This document shows, in pieces, positions 1-6,208 of a DNA stretch of 10,801 bases; positions within the stretch are counted from its first letter, which is position 1, and the number at the start of each line of letters is the position of its first letter. The notes beneath the pieces were generated by a model that was not told the origin of the DNA, ran no database searches, and saw only the letters and a program-made list of their open reading frames with translations. The translations under genes and the position numbers were made by a program. This stretch comes from Actinomycetota bacterium (GTDB lineage Bacteria; Actinomycetota; Humimicrobiia; Humimicrobiales; Humimicrobiaceae), in NCBI GenBank assembly GCA_016927635.1, contig JAFGMJ010000034.1, positions 1 through 10,801 on the forward strand, written 5' to 3'.

Positions 1-309
1 TTCACCGGAGAGATTGATAGCAAATACATTGGTTCAGATATCACAATTGGGGTAAGACCGCAACAAATAAAGGCCTCACCCAATAAAGAAAAGAATTCCA
101 CTATACCCGGCACTGTAAGAATCGTCGAGTTCCAGGGTGACAGCGAAGTGCTCTCAATCGAGCTTTCTGACACTAAAAAGACTGAAACCAAGGTGGTAAT
201 TGCTGCAGGCGGTTATAGATTTAAGAGGGGAGAAACATGCTGGTTAGAGTTCGAACCCAAATTTACCCATCTTTTCAATAATGAAGAGAATGCAATAATC
301 AAAAGATAA
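1..309 (+). CDS. ABC sugar importer ATP-binding protein, C-terminal fragment (MalK/UgpC class)
   Basis: Frame 1 is open from the window edge to a TAA at 307-309, giving 102 residues; the start and the nucleotide-binding domain lie upstream. The visible part contains GVRPQQI (about residues 17-23), which matches the G-[IV]-R-P-E-x-[IL] signature that opens the second OB-fold segment of the TOBE/MOBE regulatory domain in MalK, UgpC and MsmX-type ATPases. It then alternates short beta-strand-like stretches and ends with a 'FEPKFTHLF' segment, like the 'dp...hlF' end of these proteins. In known relatives this protein energises a membrane permease pair fed by a lipoprotein or periplasmic sugar-binding protein, on the cytoplasmic side. 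Its position directly before sugar-metabolism genes suggests it imports the substrate of this cluster. Walker A/B motifs cannot be checked because they are outside the window. The family is fairly sure, the substrate unknown. Confidence 0.82.
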   Translation, partial: FTGEIDSKYIGSDITIGVRPQQIKASPNKEKNSTIPGTVRIVEFQGDSEVLSIELSDTKKTETKVVIAAGGYRFKRGETCWLEFEPKFTHLFNNEENAIIKR

Positions 310-321
310 GCACTTTACTTT

Positions 322-357
322 GCAATGCCTGTGAGGCCGATATATGTTTTGCATTGC
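322..357 (+). repeat. Inverted repeat between the transporter and SDR genes
   Basis: GCAATGC (322-328) and GCATTGC (351-357) are perfect 7-base inverted arms separated by 22 nt, inside the 97-nt gap after the ATPase stop. There is no T-tract after the second arm, so this is not a standard intrinsic terminator. It could be an operator half-site pair or a weak RNA hairpin upstream of the SDR gene. At this length chance is possible. No convincing -35/-10 pair is visible in the gap. Confidence 0.3.
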
Positions 358-406
358 GGTTAAATTACTGGTCATATTCATAATCATGAAAAGGTAAGGA
401 TATGTG

Positions 407-1186
407 ATGGAAAAAATAACTGGTGTTTTATCTCAATTCAGCCTTAAGGGTGAAACAGCGCTGGTTACAGGAGGCGGAAGGGGCCTTGGAAGGGAACTTG
501 CAATTGGACTTGCTGAGGCTGGTGCTGATGTTGCAATAGCTGACCTGCTAATTGATGAAAGCAGGCAGACTGCAGACGAAATTATAAAACTGGGAAGGAA
601 AGCTGTGACCTTTGCCGGCGATGTTGGCAAAGAAGAAGATGTTGAAAAAACTGTAAAGGCGACAGTAAAACAATTCGGTAAACTTGATATACTGGTGTGC
701 TGTGCGGGAATAGCCACCTGGTACCCTGCAGAAGATATGCCATATGAAAAATGGCAGGCTCTTATGGATGTTAATTTAAACGGAGTCTTTCTTTACTGCA
801 AATGGGCTGCAAAGGAAATGAAAAAAAAGAAAAAGGGAAGCATAATAAATATTGCTTCCATGTCGGCCTATATAGTCAATGTTCCCCAGAAGCAATGCCA
901 TTATAACGCATCAAAAGCAGCGGTTGTGCATCTTTCAAAGTCTCTTGCAGTTGAATGGGCGCCATATAACATCAGGGTCAATGCCCTTTGCCCGGGTTAT
1001 GTCATGACGCCGCTGCTGAAAATAGCGGATAAAAAAATGCTTAAACAATGGAGCGATATTTGCCCGCAAAAAAGAATACCGGATCCTGCAGAGCTTAAGG
1101 GAATTACAGTTTTCCTGGCATCGAAAGCTTCAGGTTATTTTACTGGAAGCGCAATAATAGCTGATGGCGGGTATTCTCTCTGGTAG
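407..1186 (+). CDS. SDR-family sugar/polyol oxidoreductase
   Basis: Classical short-chain dehydrogenase/reductase of 259 residues, the normal length. ATG 407 is preferred over an in-frame GTG at 404 because the AAGGTAAGGA stretch (391-400) sits about 6 nt before the ATG but only 3 nt before the GTG. Visible motifs are the Rossmann TGGGRGLG (21-28), Asp46 at the end of beta-2 (usually NAD-preferring), Asn123, Ser151, and Tyr166/Lys170 in YNASK. The cofactor-site motif usually written NNAG reads CCAG (98-101), an uncommon variant. The stretch from QKQCHYNASK to PGYVMTPL resembles gluconate 5-dehydrogenase, sorbose reductase and xylulose reductase-like SDRs. Expected role: cytoplasmic NAD(P)-linked oxidation or reduction of a sugar, polyol or aldonate hydroxyl. 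It follows the importer ATPase gene by about 100 nt and precedes the isomerase-like gene by 84 nt, suggesting one transcription unit. An A8 run at 821-828 encodes part of a lysine patch. The substrate is undetermined. Confidence 0.88.
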   Translation: MEKITGVLSQFSLKGETALVTGGGRGLGRELAIGLAEAGADVAIADLLIDESRQTADEIIKLGRKAVTFAGDVGKEEDVEKTVKATVKQFGKLDILVCCAGIATWYPAEDMPYEKWQALMDVNLNGVFLYCKWAAKEMKKKKKGSIINIASMSAYIVNVPQKQCHYNASKAAVVHLSKSLAVEWAPYNIRVNALCPGYVMTPLLKIADKKMLKQWSDICPQKRIPDPAELKGITVFLASKASGYFTGSAIIADGGYSLW

Positions 1187-1235
1187 TTTATTAAGGGCAA
1201 AAATTGTGAATGTTAGCTATAAAGGATTTATTATT

Positions 1236-1260
1236 TTTATTAAATAATTATTTTAATAAA
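1236..1260 (+). repeat. AT-only inverted repeat just before the isomerase-like RBS
   Basis: TTTATTAAA (1236-1244) and TTTAATAAA (1252-1260) are perfect 9-base inverted arms around a 7-nt spacer. The second arm abuts the GGGGG ribosome-binding stretch (1261-1265) of the gene starting at 1271. All pairs are A-T, so an RNA hairpin would be weak. It may instead be a protein-binding palindrome, or chance in AT-rich DNA. A similar AT-only hairpin sits before the small gene at 7223. Confidence 0.35.
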
Positions 1261-1270
1261 GGGGGATGAA

Positions 1271-2614
1271 ATGCCTGCAAACTTTAAAAGTTTGAAATTT
1301 GGTTTTGTAAACCTGACTCTGGATTTCCTTGAAGCAGAAGACCTGGAAGCTGCTAAAAAATTTGCAACAGATGCCAAAAATTACCTGAAAAATGAATTAA
1401 AGGTAGAAATTGTAGAATCTGCTCCCTCAATTGACAGCAGGGAAAAAGCAAACTCTGCCTGGAAAATGTTCCAGTCTGAAAATGTCGACGGCGTTATTAT
1501 TTTTAACGGCACTTTCAGCACAGGTGAAGTCACTGCAGAGATAGTAAGGAATCTTGATTTACCCTATCTTATCTGGGGACTTGAAGAGTTTGCAATAAAA
1601 AAACACAACTTCACAGGCTCGATGGTGGGTGTGCTTCCGCAGGGCACTATATTTGCAAATTTAGGCAAAAAATTCAGCTTTGTATATGGCAATGTTTCCA
1701 GGCCAAAAGTCAAGGATAAGGTAAGAATATTTGTCAATGCTGTCAGAGCTATATCATATTTAAGGGGAGCAACAGTAGGCGTTATAGGAATGAGGCCTGA
1801 CGGTTTTGAAATCTCGGATTTTGATGAGCTTGCAATAAAGAAGATCTTTGGAACTACGATAACAAAAGTTTCTATGTATGCTTTTACAAACACCATTAAA
1901 AGCGTAACTGATAAAGAGATCAGTGAAGACATGAAAATACAGAAAGAGATTTTTGATATACCTGCTGAAAACTTGAAAGAATCTGAAGGTCTTTCAAAAG
2001 TTTATATTGCAGTTAAAAAAATGGTCCAGGAAAAGAACCTGCAGGCTTATGCGCCTGACTGCTGGCCTGAGCTAAGGGATATAGACAAAACTGCAATTTG
2101 CCCTGCAAATGGAAGAATGACTGCAGAAGGCGTCATGGCTTCCTGCGAATGCGATGTTAACGGAGCCCTCAGTATGCTTATGGAATATGCCATGATACAG
2201 ACCACTCCCTGGCTTGCTGACCTTGTAAATTATCTTGAAGATAAGGATGCGCTGCTTTTCTGGCATTGCGGAAACGCATCATTTAATCTTTCAGACAAAA
2301 AGCCCCTGATAAACAGGCCTTTTGGAGGACTGGCCCAAACTGCGACTTTAAGGCCGGGAAGGGCAACTGTTTGCAGGCTTAATTCGATAAGGGGCGAGTA
2401 TACATTACATGTAGGCACTGGTGAAGTGATTGACAATAAAGAATATATAAAGGGGAGCAATCTAACAATAAAAATGGATGGCGGAAGCATGGGATTTATA
2501 GAGTCTCTCCTGTATAACGGCATACCGCATCATAATTCCATTGTATACGGGGATATTCTTGAGGAGGTTAAAGAATTCGGGAACCTGATGAATATACCTG
2601 TTACGGTCTTTTAA
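1271..2614 (+). CDS. L-fucose/L-arabinose isomerase-like protein
   Basis: A 447-residue protein related to the L-fucose isomerase superfamily, whose members interconvert aldoses and ketoses using a divalent metal (usually Mn). It is shorter than E. coli FucI (about 590 aa), in the range of the compact 'fucose isomerase-like' proteins often found next to sugar transporters. The N-terminal half (about 1-170) looks like the alternating alpha/beta domains of the family. The C-terminal half carries the likely metal/active-site stretch: CWPEL with Glu267, SCECDVNGAL with Glu293 and Asp295, and FWHCGN with His332. I assign these as candidate ligands by position and pattern, not by alignment. ATG 1271 follows a GGGGG run (1261-1265) at 5 nt. 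It is followed after 39 nt by the aldehyde dehydrogenase gene, so co-transcription is likely. No sugar kinase accompanies it, unlike fuc or ara operons. The sugar acted on cannot be read from the sequence. Confidence 0.8.
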   Translation: MPANFKSLKFGFVNLTLDFLEAEDLEAAKKFATDAKNYLKNELKVEIVESAPSIDSREKANSAWKMFQSENVDGVIIFNGTFSTGEVTAEIVRNLDLPYLIWGLEEFAIKKHNFTGSMVGVLPQGTIFANLGKKFSFVYGNVSRPKVKDKVRIFVNAVRAISYLRGATVGVIGMRPDGFEISDFDELAIKKIFGTTITKVSMYAFTNTIKSVTDKEISEDMKIQKEIFDIPAENLKESEGLSKVYIAVKKMVQEKNLQAYAPDCWPELRDIDKTAICPANGRMTAEGVMASCECDVNGALSMLMEYAMIQTTPWLADLVNYLEDKDALLFWHCGNASFNLSDKKPLINRPFGGLAQTATLRPGRATVCRLNSIRGEYTLHVGTGEVIDNKEYIKGSNLTIKMDGGSMGFIESLLYNGIPHHNSIVYGDILEEVKEFGNLMNIPVTVF

Positions 2615-2653
2615 TATAAAAAATAATTTGAAAAAAACAGATAAGGAGGAACT

Positions 2654-4132
2654 GTGAAAAAACTCAAACTGTTTATTGACAATCAGTGGGTTGAACCGGA
2701 AGATGGAAAATATTTTACCTCTTACTGTCCCGCAACCGGCGAACCTCTTGCTGAGCTCGCGTCAGCGTCAGCTGCAGATGTAGACAAAGCTGTACAGGCA
2801 GCAAAAAGGGCTTTTCCTGAATGGTCTAAAATGGACAGCGACAAGAGGGCGGATCTTATGATGAAGGCTCTTGATATCTTCAGGACAAGAAAGCAGGAAT
2901 TTGCAGAATGGGAAGCAAAAGATACAGGCAAACCCCTCAACGAGACTGTTAATACTGATTTGCCATACACATTCAGGGCAATGGAATATTTCTCAAACCT
3001 GAGCAGGCAGATAAGGGGAAATGTTATACCTCTTCCTGGCCATACGGCATTCTGCTATGAGACGTATGAGCCTTTCGGAGTTGTCGGCTCTGTCATTCCG
3101 TGGAACTTCCCTCTGCATATTGCAACAAGGACAATATGCCCTGCGCTCTCTGCCGGAAACACAGTTGTGCTAAAAGCATCTTCACTTGCTCCTATTACCT
3201 GTTCAATGATGGCAGAAATATTTCTTGAAGCAGGATTTCCAAAAGGAGTCTTAAATGTTGTTTCAGGTGCCGGAAGCGTTACCGGCGAAGCAATGCTTCG
3301 AAACTATGATGTCAACATGGTATCTTTTACGGGCTCGACTGAAGTAGGCAGAAGATGCCTGCAGGCATCAGCAGAGACCAACCTTAAGAAAGTACTTCTT
3401 GAGCTTGGCGGCAAAGGACCTTTCATCGCAGCAAAGGATTGCCTTGTCGATGATGCCGTAAATTCTCTTATAATCGGTTTTGTATTTATGCAGGGTGAAG
3501 TATGCTGCGCCTCAACCAGGGCATATGTACACAAAGATATATATGATGAATTTGTGACAAAGCTTGTCAAAAGATGCAATGCAGTCAGGATAGGCGATAT
3601 CATGGATATGTCTACGCAGATGGGCTCATTAATAGACGAGCACCAGTTCACACAGATAGATGGATATGTCCAGAGGGCACAAAAAGATGGCGCCAAGCTT
3701 TTATGTGGCGGATTCAGGGAAACAAAACCTCCGATGGACAAAGGGTTCTTCTACAGGCCGACAGTACTTGAAGTTACAAGCAATGATCTGGCCTGTGTCC
3801 AGGAAGAAATTTTCGGCCCTGTTGTAGTGGTCAAGAAATTTGAAGACATTGACGAGGCCCTGGCGCTTGCAAATGATACAGTATATGGACTTGGAGCAAC
3901 TATATGGAGTGAGGACTACCGAACACTTATAAGAGGCGCTGAGACATTAAATGCAGGTATAGTATGGATGAACACCAACGTGATGTCAAAGATAGAAGCA
4001 TCTTACGGAGGCAACAAACAGAGCGGTCTTGGAAGAGAAGGCGGAGTTGTCGGTTTAATGGAATACCTCAAATGCAAAAACAATGTCATGTATTTGGGTC
4101 CAAAAGACAATTATTATGGTTTCAAGGAATAA
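2654..4132 (+). CDS. NAD(P)-dependent aldehyde dehydrogenase (classical ALDH superfamily)
   Basis: Full-length ALDH of 492 residues that oxidises an aldehyde irreversibly to the carboxylate in the cytoplasm. The GTG start at 2654 is supported by a strong AAGGAGG (2643-2649) 4 nt upstream. Catalytic features are visible: PWNFP with Asn151 (oxyanion stabilisation), ELGGKG with Glu250 (general base), and QGEVCCAS with the nucleophile Cys284 followed by Cys285. The usual N-Q-G-Q-x-C motif is here M-Q-G-E-V-C. EEIFGPV and the C-terminal GGNKQSGLGREGG loop are also present. The region is close to betaine/gamma-aminobutyraldehyde/lactaldehyde-type ALDHs, but such resemblance does not fix substrate. 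In this context it most likely oxidises the aldehyde released by an aldolase, such as glycolaldehyde, lactaldehyde or a substituted glyceraldehyde; this is inference. It appears to end the first gene group: the next gene is 203 nt away, behind palindromic elements. Confidence 0.93.
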   Translation: MKKLKLFIDNQWVEPEDGKYFTSYCPATGEPLAELASASAADVDKAVQAAKRAFPEWSKMDSDKRADLMMKALDIFRTRKQEFAEWEAKDTGKPLNETVNTDLPYTFRAMEYFSNLSRQIRGNVIPLPGHTAFCYETYEPFGVVGSVIPWNFPLHIATRTICPALSAGNTVVLKASSLAPITCSMMAEIFLEAGFPKGVLNVVSGAGSVTGEAMLRNYDVNMVSFTGSTEVGRRCLQASAETNLKKVLLELGGKGPFIAAKDCLVDDAVNSLIIGFVFMQGEVCCASTRAYVHKDIYDEFVTKLVKRCNAVRIGDIMDMSTQMGSLIDEHQFTQIDGYVQRAQKDGAKLLCGGFRETKPPMDKGFFYRPTVLEVTSNDLACVQEEIFGPVVVVKKFEDIDEALALANDTVYGLGATIWSEDYRTLIRGAETLNAGIVWMNTNVMSKIEASYGGNKQSGLGREGGVVGLMEYLKCKNNVMYLGPKDNYYGFKE

Positions 4133-4160
4133 GCTGTTAAAAAACTGTTTTTGATTTTAC

Positions 4161-4188
4161 TTGAACTGAAAATAACAAACTATATAAA
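4161..4188 (+). promoter_or_regulatory. Candidate promoter upstream of the hydroxyacid dehydrogenase/aldolase operon
   Basis: TTGAAC (4161-4166) and TATAAA (4183-4188) form a -35/-10-like pair with a 16-nt spacer, close to sigma-70 consensus spacing. It lies in the 203-nt gap after the ALDH gene. The -10 element is inside the 26-nt palindrome described separately, an arrangement typical of repression by operator occupancy. The predicted start near 4195 would give a leader of about 140 nt containing the GC-rich hairpin at 4236-4273. AT-rich DNA yields such matches easily, so this is a candidate only. Confidence 0.4.
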
Positions 4189-4200
4189 TATAGAGTTTGT
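4175..4200. promoter_or_regulatory. 26-nt palindrome, probable operator
   Basis: ACAAACT (4175-4181) and AGTTTGT (4194-4200) are perfect inverted arms. Inside them the 12-nt core has one mismatched pair and then four more complementary pairs (TATA/TATA) around a two-base centre, so 22 of 26 bases are in symmetric pairs. Length and symmetry fit the binding site of a dimeric repressor (GntR, LacI or similar). It covers the candidate -10. No T-tract follows, so it is not a terminator. No regulator gene is visible in the window, and no second good copy of ACAAACT...AGTTTGT was noticed. Confidence 0.5.
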
Positions 4201-4235
4201 ATAACAGTAAAATGCGATCTTAAAAGAGATTGAAT

Positions 4236-4273
4236 GGGGGAGGCTGCTGATTTCAATATTTTTAAGCCTCCCC
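4236..4273 (+). other. GC-rich hairpin in the leader of the second operon
   Basis: GGGGAGGCT (4237-4245, preceded by another G at 4236) pairs perfectly with AGCCTCCCC (4265-4273) across a 19-nt loop. It is easily the strongest hairpin in the window. It is followed by A6, not a T-run; a T5 stretch occurs only about 11 nt later. On the minus strand no T-run follows either. It may be a non-canonical terminator of the upstream genes, an attenuator, an RNA-stability element for the downstream operon, or a protein-binding site. I recognise no known riboswitch class. Confidence 0.5.
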
Positions 4274-4335
4274 AAAAAAGAATCATTTTTATACAGTTCA
4301 GGTTTTTATAGTTATTTGTATTTTATATATTTAAA

Positions 4336-5301
4336 ATGGCGGAAAGAAGATTTAAGGTAGTATTTACGGACTACGATTATCCTGACATAGAGATAGAAAA
4401 ATTGTTACTGAGCAAAATTGATTGCGATATTATTAGCCTTCAGACATTTGATGAAAATAAACTTATTGAAGGCTGCAGGGATGCGGATGCGCTTATGGTG
4501 CAATATGCACGCATAACACAGAAGGTCCTGGATTCAATGAATAAATGCATTATTATATCAAGATATGGCATAGATGTTGATTCAGTTGATATTGTTTTTG
4601 CAAGATCAAAAGGCATTATGGTATGCAACGTGCCTGATTATTGCATAAACGAAGTTGCAGACCATGCTCTTGCTCTCATATTAAGCCTTGGCAGGAAAGT
4701 CATCTTGCTTGCAAATTCTGTCAGGTCCGGTAAATGGGATTTACTGGAGGTGGGAAAACCTGTTTTTGATTTTTCTACATTGAGCCTTGGGCTTATAGGC
4801 TTTGGAAAAATTCCCCGCAATCTTTATGAAAAGGCAAGAAATATTTTTAAAGAAATAAAGGTATATGACCCTTATATTACAGAAAATGACATTGCAGGGC
4901 AGGATTTAAAAATTGCAAGCTTTTATGATATTCTAGGAACATGCGATTTTATTTCAATACACTGCCCGTTAAATGAAAACACCAGGCATATGTTCAGCTT
5001 AAGGGAATTCCAGCTTATAAAACCTACTGCCTACATTATAAATACTTCAAGAGGAGGGATAATAAACACCCCGGATCTTTATCAGGCAATACGCTCAGAA
5101 CTTATTGCCGGCGCTGCACTGGACGTTCTTGAGACAGAGCCGCCCGGGATGGATTTTGAACTTGTAAGATTTGACAATGTAATTATTACTCCTCATGCAG
5201 GTTTTTATTCTGAAAGAGCGCTTGAAGAGTTAAAATACAAAACAGCTTTAAATGTTTTTAAGGTCCTTAACGGCGAAGAGTCCGTAAATGTTGTGAATTA
5301 A
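4336..5301 (+). CDS. CtBP-like D-isomer-specific 2-hydroxyacid dehydrogenase
   Basis: A 321-residue member of the D-2-hydroxyacid dehydrogenase family, which interconverts 2-hydroxy acids and 2-keto acids with NAD(P). The N-terminal VVFTDYDYPDIEIE is typical of bacterial proteins annotated 'C-terminal binding protein'. The expected catalytic set is present: Arg239 (TSRGG), Glu268 (ETEPP) and His287 (TPHAG). The nucleotide-binding motif reads GFGKIP (155-160), where most relatives have a Gly or Ala at the last position. There is no C-terminal ACT domain, so this is the short form and not a regulated serine-pathway PGDH. The ATG at 4336 has no Shine-Dalgarno sequence; the preceding bases are almost all A/T, so translation may be leaderless or the start may be atypical. 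The aldolase gene follows with 10 nt between stop and start, so they almost certainly share a transcript. It is a diverged paralogue of the dehydrogenase at 6205. Confidence 0.87.
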   Translation: MAERRFKVVFTDYDYPDIEIEKLLLSKIDCDIISLQTFDENKLIEGCRDADALMVQYARITQKVLDSMNKCIIISRYGIDVDSVDIVFARSKGIMVCNVPDYCINEVADHALALILSLGRKVILLANSVRSGKWDLLEVGKPVFDFSTLSLGLIGFGKIPRNLYEKARNIFKEIKVYDPYITENDIAGQDLKIASFYDILGTCDFISIHCPLNENTRHMFSLREFQLIKPTAYIINTSRGGIINTPDLYQAIRSELIAGAALDVLETEPPGMDFELVRFDNVIITPHAGFYSERALEELKYKTALNVFKVLNGEESVNVVN

Positions 5302-5311
5302 AGGAGAAAAA

Positions 5312-6208
5312 ATGAATTTAAAAGAAAAATTAAGCGGAGTTTTTGTTCCGGCAATAACCCCTTTCAAAGATGAAGAATTACTTTTTGACAGGCTTGAAGA
5401 AAATATAAAAAAATTTAACAGCACCGATATAACCGGATATCTTGTGCTTGGCTCAAATGGTGAAAATAAGAGCCTCACTGTAGATGAAAAAATGAAAGTT
5501 TTGGAGACTTTTGTAAAAAACAGGGCAGGTAAAGTCATAATGGCAGGCACCGGTTGCGAATCCACCAGGGAAACCATAAGCTTGAGCCGGGAGGCTGCAA
5601 AAACAGGTGCTGATTTTGTCAGCGTGCTTACGCCAAGCTATTTTGCAAAGCAGATAAAAGATGAAATACTCATTGATTATTACACAGAGATTGCTGACAG
5701 CGTTGAGGTGCCCGTCCTTATTTATAATGCGCCCGGATTTGCAGGCGGGGTAAAGATATCTCCTAAGGCAGTTGGAAAACTTGCGGCGCATCCGAATATA
5801 GTAGGGATGAAAGACAGTTCCACTGACGGAATTATGGGATTTCTTGCCGCCACAAGGGACGCGCAAGATTTCCACATAATAGCAGGGTCTGCAAACTTTT
5901 TCCTTACAGGACTTATGTGCGGAGCTTCAGGCGGAATACTTTCACTGGCAAATGCCTTCCCAAAGATTTGCTGCGAGCTTTATGAAAGTTTCATTTCCGG
6001 GCAGACAGACAAAGCCATAGATCTGCATTTCAAAGTATTTAAATTGAATTCAATGGTTTCAGGAAGCGGTGGAGTCAGTGCCGTCAAAGCTGCTGCAACT
6101 TTGGCGGGCTATTTCGGCGGCGAGCCAAGGAAACCCTTAAAACCGCTTACGGATTCCCAGCTTGGAGATATGAGGAAATATCTTGAAAAAGAAGGGTTTA
6201 TTAAATGA
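5312..6208 (+). CDS. DHDPS/N-acetylneuraminate lyase-family Schiff-base aldolase
   Basis: A 298-residue TIM-barrel protein of the DapA/NanA superfamily, of normal length. ATG 5312 follows AAGGAG (5301-5306) at 5 nt. The Schiff-base lysine is Lys167 in GMKDSS and the partner tyrosine is Tyr138 in LIYNAP. The pyruvate-carboxylate-binding loop reads GSNGE (47-51). True DapA usually has GTTGE; GSNGE is known in 4-hydroxy-2-oxoglutarate aldolase and L-threo-3-deoxyhexulosonate aldolase branches, so aldol cleavage of a 2-keto-3-deoxy sugar acid is more likely than lysine synthesis. It lies between two 2-hydroxyacid dehydrogenase genes and overlaps the second by 4 nt, which argues for a catabolic, translationally coupled role. 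Expected products are pyruvate (or a relative) plus an aldehyde for the ALDHs nearby. The family is sure, the substrate is inference. Confidence 0.9.
   Translation: MNLKEKLSGVFVPAITPFKDEELLFDRLEENIKKFNSTDITGYLVLGSNGENKSLTVDEKMKVLETFVKNRAGKVIMAGTGCESTRETISLSREAAKTGADFVSVLTPSYFAKQIKDEILIDYYTEIADSVEVPVLIYNAPGFAGGVKISPKAVGKLAAHPNIVGMKDSSTDGIMGFLAATRDAQDFHIIAGSANFFLTGLMCGASGGILSLANAFPKICCELYESFISGQTDKAIDLHFKVFKLNSMVSGSGGVSAVKAAATLAGYFGGEPRKPLKPLTDSQLGDMRKYLEKEGFIK

Noticed and set aside
821..828. A8 run in the first SDR as a phase-variation slippage site
   Set aside because: The frame is intact, the run encodes an ordinary lysine patch, and similar A-runs are expected in AT-rich coding DNA.
3304..3741. 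A 145-codon minus-strand frame inside the aldehyde dehydrogenase gene
   Set aside because: It is fully antisense to a well-supported ALDH and has Ser/Leu-rich shadow composition with no motifs.
4236..4280. Canonical rho-independent terminator after the ALDH gene
   Set aside because: The stem is strong, but it is followed by A6 with no immediate T-run on either strand, so it is kept as an unclassified hairpin.
5312..6208. dapA (4-hydroxy-tetrahydrodipicolinate synthase of lysine synthesis)
   Set aside because: The loop is GSNGE rather than GTTGE and the neighbours are catabolic dehydrogenases, with no lysine genes.
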